Positions 36,896 through 44,814 of a stretch of DNA of 62,135 bases are shown here, piece after piece. The notes beneath the pieces are model-generated. The model made no database searches and was not told where the DNA came from. It saw only the letters and a list, made by a program, of their open reading frames with translations. The DNA lies in contig NZ_MLQQ01000025.1 in assembly GCF_001865995.1 (NCBI RefSeq), positions 1-62,135 on the forward strand, written 5' to 3'. Position 1 is the stretch's first letter. Each line of letters starts with the position of its first letter. The stretch comes from Anaerobacillus arseniciselenatis. Its GTDB lineage: Bacteria; Bacillota; Bacilli; Bacillales; Anaerobacillaceae. Made by a program: the position numbers and the translations under genes.

Positions 36896-37471
36896 CTACT
36901 TTGAAACTAATTCAAATTCGATTTCGTTTTCCTTCAAATCAAATGCTGTGACTTTTATAAATAATTGTTTAAAGGTTTCAATATTAGTAATATACAAAAA
37001 TATTTTCCCTTCGGTTGCATCTATTTTTATCCATTCTGGAAGGTCGAGTGTACGACTTATTAATTGAAACAAAGTATCACTCGGTATTTGAAGTTGTCCA
37101 ATTCTAAATGCTTGTTCTGTTAAAAGTAAATTTCCATCACCATACAGTTGTGGCTCTAAATCTAGCTGAAAAGGGATATTACTACCTAAAAAAGGAACTT
37201 CCGCAGTAAGCGTCACATAGTCAGATAAGTATATATTTAAATGACTCCCTTCTTGTGATAATTGCTCATCTATAAAAAATTGTAAATTTTCCTTTGTTGT
37301 ACTTACAACGAACCTACTCTCCCCACTCGGTTGAACAACATCATCTGCACTATGTTCCATCGATACAGGAAGGTAATACAAAACAAAAGTAATTAATGCA
37401 ATGGCTATTAATGCCAAACTCGTTATTAAACTTATAAAAGCTATTTTCCATTTATTGTATTCCTTTTCCAA
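36896..37471 (-). CDS. YpmS family membrane protein (DUF2140)
   Basis: 191-residue protein with one N-terminal membrane segment (about 11-36) and an extracellular domain. The segment FVVSTTKENLQFFIDEQL and the closing TAFDLKENEIEFEL fit the YpmS family, of unknown function. TTG 37471 is chosen as start because AGGTGAG lies upstream. Separated from the GGDEF gene by about 160 bases. Confidence 0.7.
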   Translation of the reverse strand: MEKEYNKWKIAFISLITSLALIAIALITFVLYYLPVSMEHSADDVVQPSGESRFVVSTTKENLQFFIDEQLSQEGSHLNIYLSDYVTLTAEVPFLGSNIPFQLDLEPQLYGDGNLLLTEQAFRIGQLQIPSDTLFQLISRTLDLPEWIKIDATEGKIFLYITNIETFKQLFIKVTAFDLKENEIEFELVSK

Positions 37472-37584
37472 ACATCTCACCTCACTAGAATTGTTTTACA
37501 GTTTTATTTTAATGCAAAAAGCTATCTTTTTTTCGTATAATTTGATAAAGTTATAGATGGTATCCTATTGAATGGAGGTAACTA

Positions 37585-37764
37585 ATGTTAATCTTTTATT
37601 TTCCTTTTGCACTGTTTATTTTATTTATGATTAATTCTATGACAAATACTTTATGCCTTCAAAAAGAAATACCTGAAGAGAAGCAGCCACAAGTATTTCG
37701 TACGATAAATGTATTAATAACTATATTATTAACATCTTCCTATATGAAAATCCTCCTCACATAA
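37585..37764 (+). CDS. Small membrane protein whose end is the terminator
   Basis: 59 residues, AATGGAGGT ribosome site five bases before ATG. Two hydrophobic parts (LIFYFPFALFILFMI and INVLITILLTSS) flank a polar KEIPEEKQPQVFRT loop. The last five codons and the stop form the left arm of the following terminator. Family not recognised. Confidence 0.6.
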   Translation: MLIFYFPFALFILFMINSMTNTLCLQKEIPEEKQPQVFRTINVLITILLTSSYMKILLT

Positions 37765-37783
37765 AGTGAAGAGGATTTTTTTT
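37749..37783 (+). terminator. Terminator overlapping the small gene
   Basis: AATCCTCCTCAC-ATAAA-GTGAAGAGGATT followed by six or more T. The TAA of the small gene lies in the loop. Confidence 0.88.
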
Positions 37784-37833
37784 AGGTATTTACTTATTTC
37801 GTCGAACCTAGCAAGGTGTTTTCACTTTTCTAC

Positions 37834-37920
37834 TTACCAAGCCCAAGATGCACCGATAATCACTAATAAAATAAATAATACAACTAATAACGCGAAACCT
37901 CCAGTATAGGCATGAGCCAT
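37834..37920 (-). CDS. YjcZ-family sporulation micro-protein, copy 1
   Basis: 28 residues: short polar head MAHAYTGG, then FALLVVLFILLVIIGA and SWAW. This is the YjcZ family of tiny hydrophobic proteins found in Bacillus spores. GGAGG seven to eight bases before ATG 37920. Too short for usual gene callers. Confidence 0.85.
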   Translation of the reverse strand: MAHAYTGGFALLVVLFILLVIIGASWAW

Positions 37921-38002
37921 TTTAAACTTCCTCCTTTTGAAATAAGTTATTTGTTTATACTTGGCTTAAAGCCAAATTTATGATCGAGTATTATACTTTT
38001 AA

Positions 38003-38086
38003 TTAAAGCCACGCTGCACCTACAATTACTAATAAAATAAACAGTACAACGATTAACGCAAATCCACCATGATATTTGTGTGACAT
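38003..38086 (-). CDS. YjcZ-family sporulation micro-protein, copy 2
   Basis: 27 residues: MSHKYHGGFALIVVLFILLV then IVGAAWL. Tandem paralogue of the preceding gene, with AAAGGGGG upstream of ATG 38086. The two genes are 82 bases apart on the same strand and probably expressed together during sporulation. Confidence 0.85.
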   Translation of the reverse strand: MSHKYHGGFALIVVLFILLVIVGAAWL

Positions 38087-38395
38087 GAAAAAACCCCCTT
38101 TCCAATGGACTACATTATCATATGCAAACTACCGTTGGAGCGAATGGGCAAACAACCTTAAACTGTTAATTTTATTCAGGTAACAGAACCTCAATAAATT
38201 AACCGTCACTAAGGTAAGGCATCATAAAAAACTTGGTTTCTCTCTTTTTATAATTGAAGTTCGAAAGCCTTAGTTTTTTTATACCGAGACAATTTCCAAA
38301 TTTTGATAATGTAAAACAATTGAATTATGCCTTACTTAATATTGGTATATGTATCTAATCATTATTTTGTTTGGACGTTTGCCCTATTATTGAAA
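38087..38395. other. Gap upstream of prsA
   Basis: AT-rich, no gene seen. ACTAAGG (38208-38214) could pair with CCTTAGT (38268-38274) before seven T, a weak terminator-like or attenuator-like fold with a long loop. Confidence 0.3.
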
Positions 38396-38425
38396 TTTAC
38401 TTTTTTTTCATTTTTATGCTATAGT
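38396..38425 (+). promoter_or_regulatory. Candidate prsA promoter
   Basis: TTTACT (38396-38401), an 18-base T-rich spacer and TATAGT (38420-38425), about 45 bases before the start codon. Confidence 0.5.
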
Positions 38426-38470
38426 TAGCATTGTGTCAATTTTGATGAAAAGTTAAGGAGAGTTGGAACT

Positions 38471-39346
38471 ATGAAAAAGTTAATTACCGCATTTACCCTA
38501 ACCGGTCTTTTAGTCTTGTCAGCCTGTAATGGTGACGGTGCTAATGTTGCCGATACTGATGAAAGAGTAATTGCAGAAGTGGAAGGGCAAGTTATTACAG
38601 AAGCAGAACTAATTAATGAACTTAAAGAAAGACACGGAGAAACAGTAGTTGCATTATTAGTTCAGGAAAAGCTTTTTAATGCACATGCCGAAAGACTTAA
38701 TATTACTGAAGAAGATATAAATGAAGAACTTAATCAAATTAAAGAAGCTTATGACCTAACAGAAGAAGAAGATTTCCTTGGCTTTATAGCAATGCAAGGC
38801 TTTTCTGATGAAGAGGAATTCCGTGCATTAGTTAAACAACATTTAGTCATTCAAAAAATAGCTTCAGAAGACGCTGTAGTTACTGAAGAAGAAGTACGTG
38901 AAGAGTACGATGCAGGTAAAGAAGTAGAAGCAAGCCATATATTAGTTGAAGATCTACAAACTGCAGAAGAAATATTAGAAAAACTAAATGAAGGTGAAGA
39001 TTTTGCTGAGTTAGCCACACAATATTCACAAGACCCTGGCTCAGGAGCGGAGGGTGGAAGCTTAGGTTATTTCGAGCGTGGACAAATGGTGCCAGAATTT
39101 GAACAAGCTGCTTTTAACCTTGAAGTTGGTGAAATCAGTGAACCAGTTCAATCTCAATTCGGATACCATATTATTAAAGTTACCGACAAAAAGCCTTATG
39201 AAGAGGATTTCGAAGAAGTAAAAGACGAGATAGAAGAAGTGCTAGCAAGAAGACAAGCTCGCCCTATTGAAGAAGTTCAACGAGAAATCCTCGAAGATGC
39301 CAATATTGAAATTAAAGACGAACAATTTCAACACCTTTTTAATTAA
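38471..39346 (+). CDS. prsA: Extracytoplasmic foldase PrsA
   Basis: Lipoprotein peptidyl-prolyl isomerase needed for folding of secreted proteins. 291 residues; signal peptide with LSAC lipobox (C19), a helical N domain, and a parvulin domain (about 132-225) with ASHILVED, YSQDPGSGAEGGSLGYFERG and QFGYHIIKV. The protein is strikingly acidic (many EE and DE pairs), as expected for proteins outside the cell in saline or alkaline habitats. TAAGGAG precedes ATG 38471. MITE copy h and a GGCTGTCCC element follow. Confidence 0.95.
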   Translation: MKKLITAFTLTGLLVLSACNGDGANVADTDERVIAEVEGQVITEAELINELKERHGETVVALLVQEKLFNAHAERLNITEEDINEELNQIKEAYDLTEEEDFLGFIAMQGFSDEEEFRALVKQHLVIQKIASEDAVVTEEEVREEYDAGKEVEASHILVEDLQTAEEILEKLNEGEDFAELATQYSQDPGSGAEGGSLGYFERGQMVPEFEQAAFNLEVGEISEPVQSQFGYHIIKVTDKKPYEEDFEEVKDEIEEVLARRQARPIEEVQREILEDANIEIKDEQFQHLFN

Positions 39347-39357
39347 GTCTCTTCTTG

Positions 39358-39473
39358 AGTGAATTTCATAATTACCAAAAACTAGCCACATCACGCAATA
39401 TATAGTTTGCGAAAGTTTTGACGCAACTATATATTGATCTTAGTGGTGAGAATAATGAATTATGAAATTCATT
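39358..39473 (+). repeat. MITE-like palindromic element, copy h
   Basis: AGTGAATTTCATAATTA ... AATTATGAAATTCATT, inner arms AATATATAGTTTGCG / CGCAACTATATATT. Starts 12 bases after prsA. Confidence 0.87.
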
Positions 39474-39503
39474 GTCTTAAAAGAATGTTAATTTCTATTT
39501 AAA

Positions 39504-39624
39504 GGGGCTGTCCCATAAGTGTTTGACACTAGGTAAAAATTACCGAATATAGACGTATAAACTTATTATCCGTCTATATTTGGAGCCTAACGGTGTCTGA
39601 CACTTTTTCGGACAGCCCCTTTTC
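39504..39624 (+). terminator. GGCTGTCCC element with internal hairpin; prsA terminator
   Basis: GGGGCTGTCC (39504-39513) pairs with GGACAGCCCC (39610-39619), followed by TTTTC. Inside lies the hairpin AATATAGACG / CGTCTATATT, as at 20321. Confidence 0.75.
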
Positions 39625-39659
39625 TCTTTTATGAACTTTTAAATGACGCAACTATTTCC

Positions 39660-39957
39660 AATGATTACTCTTCCTACATCAAATCCAGAGAAGAGTAATC
39701 CAAATGCTTGAATGATTACTCTTCTGAGTTCAAAACGTGAGAAGAGTAATCGAAACGCTCGAATGATTACTCTTCTGTGTTCAAAACCAGAGAAGAGTAA
39801 TCAAAACGCCAGAATGATTTCTCTTCTCGAATCAAATCCAGAGAAGAGTAATCAAAACACCAGAATGATTTCTCTTCTGGAATCAAATCTAAAGATGAGT
39901 AATCAAAACACCAGAATGATTTCTCTTCTGGAATCAAATCCAGAGAAGAGTAATCCA
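39660..39957. repeat. R1 tandem repeat (51-bp period), island 3, six units
   Basis: GATTACTCTTC or GATTTCTCTTC starts at 39663, 39714, 39765, 39816, 39867 and 39918, exactly 51 bases apart. Units pair with GAAGAGTAATC; later units add an inner stem TCTGGA...TCCAGA. Since 51 is 17 codons, long frames open on both strands, but no start signal or coding character supports a gene. Confidence 0.9.
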
Positions 39958-39984
39958 GTATTAGAAAGGGCGCATTTCTACTGC

Positions 39985-40370
39985 ACGGTCTCCCGTGCCC
40001 GAACAAAGTGTCACATCACACAAAAGGGAACGCGAGACCTTCTCCCGTGCCCGAACAAAGTGTCACATCACACAAAAGGGAACGCGAGACCTTCTCCCGT
40101 GCCCGAACGAAGCGTCGCATCACACAAAAGGGAACGCGAGACCTTCTCCCGTGCCCGAACAAAGCGTCACATCACACAAAAGGTAACGCGAGACCTTCTC
40201 CCGTGCCCGAACAAAGTGTCACATCATACAAAAGGTAACGCATGACCTTCTCCCGTGCCCGAACGAAGCGTCACACTCACCAAAAGGTAAAGCAAGATCT
40301 TCTCGTATGCCCGAACGAAGCGTCGCACCACCTAAAAGGTAACGCAAGATCTTCTCGCGCGCCCGACCCT
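39985..40370 (+). repeat. R2 tandem repeat (52-bp period), island 3, eight units
   Basis: GCCCGA starts at 39997, 40049, 40101, 40153, 40205, 40257, 40309 and 40361. Unit sequence as in island 2: ACGCGAGACCTTCTCCCGT cores joined by AAAGTGTCACATCACAC. The last three units are more diverged. Confidence 0.92.
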
Positions 40371-40490
40371 ATAAGGAACCCAACTACAGCATACTCTCCC
40401 CATAATGCACACTATCGAGCGAGTGCGAATTACTGCGCATAATCCCCATACTCCGAAGCAACGTGATACTGCACACTCCCCATACACCCT
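40371..40490 (+). repeat. Island 3 conserved tail
   Basis: ATAAGGAACCCAACTACAG, CTCTCCCCATAATGCACA, ATCGAGCGAGTGCGAATTAC, then TGCACACTCCCCATACACCC. Shared with island 2 and, inverted in part, island 1. Confidence 0.8.
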
Positions 40491-40647
40491 TAAATTTTCC
40501 CGAAGTTTTTTGAGCTATAATCATGTTAACTAAGTCTTTTTCACCCACCTAAAAAATTCCACCTTTGCCCAGTACGAAATCAAGTGCATCTACATAGTGT
40601 GATAAAGAGGAATATCCCTCATAAAAATATTTGAAAGGATGATAAAC

Positions 40648-40761
40648 ATGACAGGTTGTATCCCTCCAACTCCAGCTCCAGGTGCAGGTGCAGGCTTTAC
40701 TCTAATTGTAGTGTTATTTATTTTATTAGTAATTGTAGGTTCTGCTTACGTTACTTGGTAA
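40648..40761 (+). CDS. YjcZ-family sporulation micro-protein, copy 3 (Pro/Gly head)
   Basis: 37 residues. The head TGCIPPTPAPGAGAG is proline/glycine-rich, followed by FTLIVVLFILLVIVG and SAYVTW, the YjcZ hydrophobic core. GAAAGGATG lies before ATG 40648. On the opposite strand from copies 1 and 2. A strong bidirectional terminator follows. Confidence 0.82.
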   Translation: MTGCIPPTPAPGAGAGFTLIVVLFILLVIVGSAYVTW

Positions 40762-40805
40762 TTAAGTACCAAAACGATTGGCGAGTTTGCTCTCGTCTAA
40801 TAAAA

Positions 40806-40841
40806 CAAAAAGAGAAAACGGATCCCCGTTTTCTCTTTTTG
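40806..40841. terminator. Bidirectional terminator between yjcZ copy 3 and yhaL
   Basis: AAAAAGAGAAAACGG-ATC-CCCGTTTTCTCTTTTT: an almost perfect 15-bp stem with A-runs and T-runs that serves both strands. Confidence 0.9.
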
Positions 40842-40851
40842 TTTACATTTT

Positions 40852-41130
40852 TTATTCATTTACAATCCCTTTATTTTGACGTCTTTTGCGGATCGGTTCC
40901 ATAAAGACTTCACCTTCTTGTTCAATCCAACGGTCCTCGATTTGTTTGTCTTCTTTCGTGTATTTATATGATAAATAACCACTAACAATAATTCCACCTA
41001 CCACAATATATACCCACCAAGGACTTGCAGCAACTATTGCTCCAATCGGAGTTGCTAAATATAAAACTCTAAAAATGAAAAGTACAAACAGTCCCACAAT
41101 CAATGCCCCGACAATTTTTACTGAATTCAT
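40852..41130 (-). CDS. yhaL: Sporulation protein YhaL
   Basis: 92-residue protein with two hydrophobic segments; the second part, SPWWVYIVVGGIIVSGYL followed by EDKQIEDRWIEQEGEVFMEPI, fits the YhaL family, whose B. subtilis member is made during sporulation. The extra N-terminal membrane segment makes it longer than B. subtilis YhaL (about 70). ATG 41130 is six bases after AGAGGTG. Its position before yhaM agrees with B. subtilis. Confidence 0.8.
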   Translation of the reverse strand: MNSVKIVGALIVGLFVLFIFRVLYLATPIGAIVAASPWWVYIVVGGIIVSGYLSYKYTKEDKQIEDRWIEQEGEVFMEPIRKRRQNKGIVNE

Positions 41131-41198
41131 CCAATTCACCTCTATTAATAGATTGATACTAGTAGTCTATTCTACTCTATTAATAGATATACCATTTT

Positions 41199-41299
41199 AA
41201 TTTAAAATTCATAATTCACAATTTAAAATTAGTGTGGGCATTGCTCCGAAGCTCAGCTAAACAATTTTAAATTTTACATTGTAAATTGTAAATTTAAAA
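41199..41299. repeat. AT-rich element with GCTTCG core, copy 3
   Basis: AATTTAAAATTCATAATTC ... TTGTAAATTGTAAATTT around GCTCCGAAGCTCAGC. Lies directly behind yhaM. Confidence 0.65.
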
Positions 41300-42244
41300 T
41301 CACTCATGAAAGCTAGGTTTATAGAAACTACGGTTATCCATAGCGAAGATTTTCTCGCTAAATTCTCCGGGTTTTACTCTTTCTAGGGCACGATCTAACA
41401 TATTCATCTTTGCGTCTATATTGTCGATCATATGCAATATTTCAGCTTCGCGGATTAGAGGTGCTTTAGGGCTGCCCCATTCTCCCTTAGAGTGGTGGCT
41501 CAATACTAAGTGTTGTAAAAGCATTACTTCTTCACTATCAATTCCTAATTCTTTTGCTACTAAGCCGATTTCATTGACCATAATGGATATGTGTCCGATT
41601 AGCTTTCCTTCAACTGTATACGTTGTTGCCACAGGTCCAGATAACTCGATCACCTTACCTAAATCGTGCAAAATCACACCTGAGTATAGGAGGTCTGTAT
41701 CTAACGACGGATAAAGTTGAGCGAGTGCCTTTGCTATATCTAGCATAGAAACGACGTGGTATGCTAAACCAGATACGAATTCATGATGATTTTTCGTTGC
41801 AGCTGGTATTTCAATAAAAGCTTCACGATGCTTTTTTAATAAGTGACGCGTAATTCGTTGAATGTTGGCATTCTTCATTTCAAAAATATACTGTGTAATT
41901 TTAGCTAGCATTTCTTCTGGATCTTGAGGAGCACACTGGAGAAAATCTGCAAGCTTCACGTGGTCCATAGCAGTTGTTGGACGAATACCTCTAATTTTAA
42001 GTTGCTGTTTTCCACGATAATCATGGATATCGCCAGTTATGTGAACAATCACACTCCCAACAAACGTCGTCACATCTTCTGGATTGCAATCCCATAGCTT
42101 CGCTTCAATGTCTCCAGTATTGTCGCCTAATTGTAACGTTAAAAATGGCTTACCATTACTCGCTAGCCCTTTATTAGCAGATTTAATGAGTAAATAACCA
42201 TCTATTTTTTCACCGGTATTATAATGAACAATCCCTTTTCGCAT
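41300..42244 (-). CDS. yhaM: 3'-5' exoribonuclease YhaM
   Basis: Exonuclease on RNA and single-stranded DNA. 314 residues: N-terminal OB fold (about 13-85) and an HD domain with H163-type YHVVSMLD, the metal pair H193-D194 in VILHDLGK, and later histidines in [14 protein letters not shown]. Length equals B. subtilis YhaM (314). ATG 42244 follows CGGAGGTG. It lies downstream of cssS with 28 bases between, possibly in one transcript. Confidence 0.95.
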   Translation of the reverse strand: MRKGIVHYNTGEKIDGYLLIKSANKGLASNGKPFLTLQLGDNTGDIEAKLWDCNPEDVTTFVGSVIVHITGDIHDYRGKQQLKIRGIRPTTAMDHVKLADFLQCAPQDPEEMLAKITQYIFEMKNANIQRITRHLLKKHREAFIEIPAATKNHHEFVSGLAYHVVSMLDIAKALAQLYPSLDTDLLYSGVILHDLGKVIELSGPVATTYTVEGKLIGHISIMVNEIGLVAKELGIDSEEVMLLQHLVLSHHSKGEWGSPKAPLIREAEILHMIDNIDAKMNMLDRALERVKPGEFSEKIFAMDNRSFYKPSFHE

Positions 42245-42272
42245 TGTTGCACCTCCGCATCTTTACAAAAGT

Positions 42273-43616
42273 CTATAATGGTAGAAAGATTTTAAAGCTT
42301 ACACCATCTTCATCATTTTTTACCGTTGGATAGCCACCATGAAGTTCAGCAATTCTTTTTACAATTGCTAGACCGAGGCCAAACTGCCCTTTATTTCCTT
42401 TTCGAAAAGGAGTAAAAATATGACTTAATTCTTTACTTGGAATACGCTCTCCATCATTTTTTACCGTTAATACGACTGCCTCATCATTTTCCACTTCGGC
42501 TTTTATCCAAATCGTTGTCTCTGCATAACGGAGCGCATTTTCAACTAAATTCTCAAGTAAGATTTGAACTTGTTCTCGGTCACCAGTAAATTCCACTTGA
42601 GCTCCTTCTACTATAAAACTCAGGTCATTTCTTTGTATTCGATAGCGTTCTTCTAATTGATAGGCGATCGAACCAAAAACAATGTCATCACGATGAATAA
42701 TTTCATCTTTAATAGAATCGAGCTTTGTAAAATAAAGCATATCCTTCACTCTTTTTTCCATTCGATTTGATTCTTCGATAATGACATCCATCGCCTGTTC
42801 AAGATTTTCTTGTGGAAAAACACCATCTTTCACAGATTTCGCATAACTTTTCACAACCATAATCGGTGTCTTCAATTCATGTGACGCATGTTGAATAAAT
42901 GTTTTTTGGGCTTTATCATAATTAATTAAGTTTTGGCGCATTTGTTCAAATTGAAACGACAGCTTTTGAAAATCTTGATCACCTTTCCACTCAAAAGGCT
43001 CTTGCCAATTGCGGTTAGAGATTTGTTCAAAGTGATTGCCTAATATAGATAATGGCTGTCGCAAATAATTTTTCAACCAAAATGCTGGAAAAAGACTGAC
43101 AAAACTAGCTAATATTAAAATATAAAGAAGTCTTTCCCATAGTTGGTTCACCATCTGGTCGCGATATGAATCCCACATAAATGCTATATGATGAGCATCG
43201 CCAACCATCGAATCAACCTTTGAAATGACATAAAATAAGGTCGAACCGCCATAAGTTAACTCATACCTACCTCGGTCCGTCAATTGTTGAGCAGCTCGAT
43301 CTCTCATTTCGTTTACTACATCACTTGGAACGTGATCACCTTGAAGCATCCCGTATTGAGCGACAAAAAATATATGTCCTACAGAACGTTCAGCTTGCCT
43401 GCGCTCAATAAAGTCAATCTCAGTGTCTCGCGGGTCAAAAGGAGCTTGATTCGGTCCAGTAAAACGATCTTGCTCCTTTTCAATAATGCGATACGTTTCT
43501 TCTGTTAATGTTGTTTTTAAAGAAATTGGATAGATCACAACGATCAAAAGACCAACTAATAAAATCAATAAAATAAAAGATAACCAAATTCTTTGTGTTA
43601 AATTTACTTGCTTCAT
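42273..43616 (-). CDS. cssS: Secretion-stress sensor kinase CssS
   Basis: Membrane histidine kinase that senses misfolded secreted proteins. 447 residues: two membrane segments (about 11-32 and 163-181) enclosing an extracellular domain, a HAMP-like linker, H246 in QHASHELKTPIMVV, and an ATPase domain with NLVENALRYAE, NDG and FGLGLAIVKRI. Similarity to CssS is clear around SYRDQ...W and PFRKGNKGQFGLGL. Overlaps cssR by four bases. Its known B. subtilis targets htrA and htrB are not in the window, but prsA is close. Confidence 0.85.
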   Translation of the reverse strand: MKQVNLTQRIWLSFILLILLVGLLIVVIYPISLKTTLTEETYRIIEKEQDRFTGPNQAPFDPRDTEIDFIERRQAERSVGHIFFVAQYGMLQGDHVPSDVVNEMRDRAAQQLTDRGRYELTYGGSTLFYVISKVDSMVGDAHHIAFMWDSYRDQMVNQLWERLLYILILASFVSLFPAFWLKNYLRQPLSILGNHFEQISNRNWQEPFEWKGDQDFQKLSFQFEQMRQNLINYDKAQKTFIQHASHELKTPIMVVKSYAKSVKDGVFPQENLEQAMDVIIEESNRMEKRVKDMLYFTKLDSIKDEIIHRDDIVFGSIAYQLEERYRIQRNDLSFIVEGAQVEFTGDREQVQILLENLVENALRYAETTIWIKAEVENDEAVVLTVKNDGERIPSKELSHIFTPFRKGNKGQFGLGLAIVKRIAELHGGYPTVKNDEDGVSFKIFLPL

Positions 43617-44296
43617 GAAGATAAAACCCTATATCCAAAACCGTAAAGTGTTTCAACATGAAGACGCGGTAACTTTTTCCTAATTCTACGCACGACATCA
43701 TCTACCGCACGCTCAGATCCGTAATAATCGGAACCCCAGACGTAATCAATAATTTCTTCACGGGAAAAGGCTTTTCCAATGTTAGACGTCAGCAAAATAA
43801 TTAAATCTAACTCTTTCGTCGTCATCTCTAATAATTGACTGCCATCATAAATATTTCTCGTATTCGCGTCAATGGAGTAGCCGTTCACTTCTACTCGTTT
43901 CTCTTCTTGTTGTTGTGGGGAAGAAGAGTTGTAAGCTCTTGATAAAATTCTTTTCACACGTATAATTAATTCTTCTGGTAGAAATGGTTTTGCTAAATAA
44001 TCATCACTACCTAATTCTAGACCTAACACGCGATCTAAATCTTTATCTCGAGCGGAGATAAAAATAACTGGTGTATCTTGTTTCGTTTTAATCGCTTTTA
44101 ATAATTGATAACCATCCATATTAGGTAACATAATGTCTAATACCCATAAATGTGGCTTTGATTCATCAATTGCATCATAAGCTTCTTGTCCATCCGGAAA
44201 GTGCTGCACTTCCCATCCTTCTCTAGTCATATATGCTTTTATTATTTCAGCTAAGTTTTTTTCATCCTCCACTAAATTAACAGTATATTTTTCCAT
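43613..44296 (-). CDS. cssR: Secretion-stress response regulator CssR
   Basis: OmpR-type regulator partnered with CssS. 227 residues: receiver domain with VEDE, D54 in LWVLDIMLPNMDGY, RVLGLELGSDDYLAKPFLPEEL, and a winged-helix domain ending ETLYGFGYRVLSS. These blocks match CssR closely. ATG 44296 is preceded by a perfect 28-bp palindrome whose right arm contains the only Shine-Dalgarno-like bases (AAGAG), so translation or transcription may be controlled there. Confidence 0.88.
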   Translation of the reverse strand: MEKYTVNLVEDEKNLAEIIKAYMTREGWEVQHFPDGQEAYDAIDESKPHLWVLDIMLPNMDGYQLLKAIKTKQDTPVIFISARDKDLDRVLGLELGSDDYLAKPFLPEELIIRVKRILSRAYNSSSPQQQEEKRVEVNGYSIDANTRNIYDGSQLLEMTTKELDLIILLTSNIGKAFSREEIIDYVWGSDYYGSERAVDDVVRRIRKKLPRLHVETLYGFGYRVLSS

Positions 44297-44301
44297 TTTA
44301 T

Positions 44302-44329
44302 CTCTTACATTATGATCATAATGTAAGAG
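44302..44329 (-). promoter_or_regulatory. Perfect 28-bp palindrome before cssR
   Basis: CTCTTACATTATGA and TCATAATGTAAGAG are exact reverse complements with no loop. It ends five bases before the cssR ATG and includes its weak ribosome site. Could be a dimeric operator or a translation-blocking hairpin. Confidence 0.75.
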
Positions 44330-44401
44330 CTTACCTCTATTTTATCGAACTTAAAGAAAACTTGGCAAGCTTGGGCTCCTAATTTAAGGGTGAACATGCT
44401 A

Positions 44402-44525
44402 TAAGAAAAGCGCAAGGCGCCCGCCTATCGGCGAAAACCGGTGGAAGACCTTCCCGTAGCGGTCAGGTATTAGACCGCAAGGGAAAGTCTGAAGCGGTCG
44501 AGCCGATGGCGCCTGGAGCTAGACA
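44402..44525 (+). repeat. AAAAGCGCAAGCGCC-family repeat, copy 3
   Basis: AAGAAAAGCGCAAGGCGCC ... GGCGCCTGGAGCTAGACACC, near-identical to 1745-1867. It has inner complementary blocks GCCTATCGGC and GCCGATGGC. Confidence 0.85.
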
Positions 44526-44567
44526 CCTTTCCAAGTTCAATTATTATATACTTTCTTATCTTTTAAG

Positions 44568-44763
44568 AAAAGCGCAAGAGCCTTAGTCAGCTTCGAGAAG
44601 CGTTGGAGGGCCCGCAACGTTTTGCCTCCACTGAAAGGCCTTGGACAGATGCCGCTTTTTGGCTTCCGAATCGTGCTCTTGCGGTTACTCGTCGCAAAGC
44701 TACAAAGAAGTAACCCAAGGTAGTTGCCTGACTGAAGTGACCGAGCTCGTAGGCGCTGCATTC
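44568..44763 (+). repeat. AAAAGCGCAAGCGCC-family repeat, copy 4 (long form)
   Basis: AAGAAAAGCGCAAGAGCCTT, AGCGTTGGAGGGCCCGCAAC, TTACTCGTCGCAAAGCTAC and AGTTGCCTGACTGAAG parallel the copy at 50668. The 517-base gap from cssR to the next gene holds only these repeats. Confidence 0.75.
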
Positions 44764-44782
44764 ACTTATAAATTCTGATTAT

Positions 44783-44814
44783 AAAAAAAATCCTACCTTT
44801 TAATCAGTAGGATT
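44783..44814 (-). terminator. Terminator of the gbsR-like gene
   Basis: Minus strand AATCCTAC-TGATTAAAAG-GTAGGATT followed by T-run. The stem touches the stop codon. Confidence 0.88.

Noticed and set aside
39712..40245. Long open frames of up to 177 codons across R1 and R2
   Set aside because: They result from repeats without stop codons (51 bases is 17 codons; 52 bases opens all frames). No ribosome site, biased peptide repeats, and overlapping frames on both strands.
39660..40490. CRISPR array
   Set aside because: Repeats follow each other with no unique spacers, unit periods are 51 and 52 bases without repeat/spacer alternation, and no cas genes are in the window.
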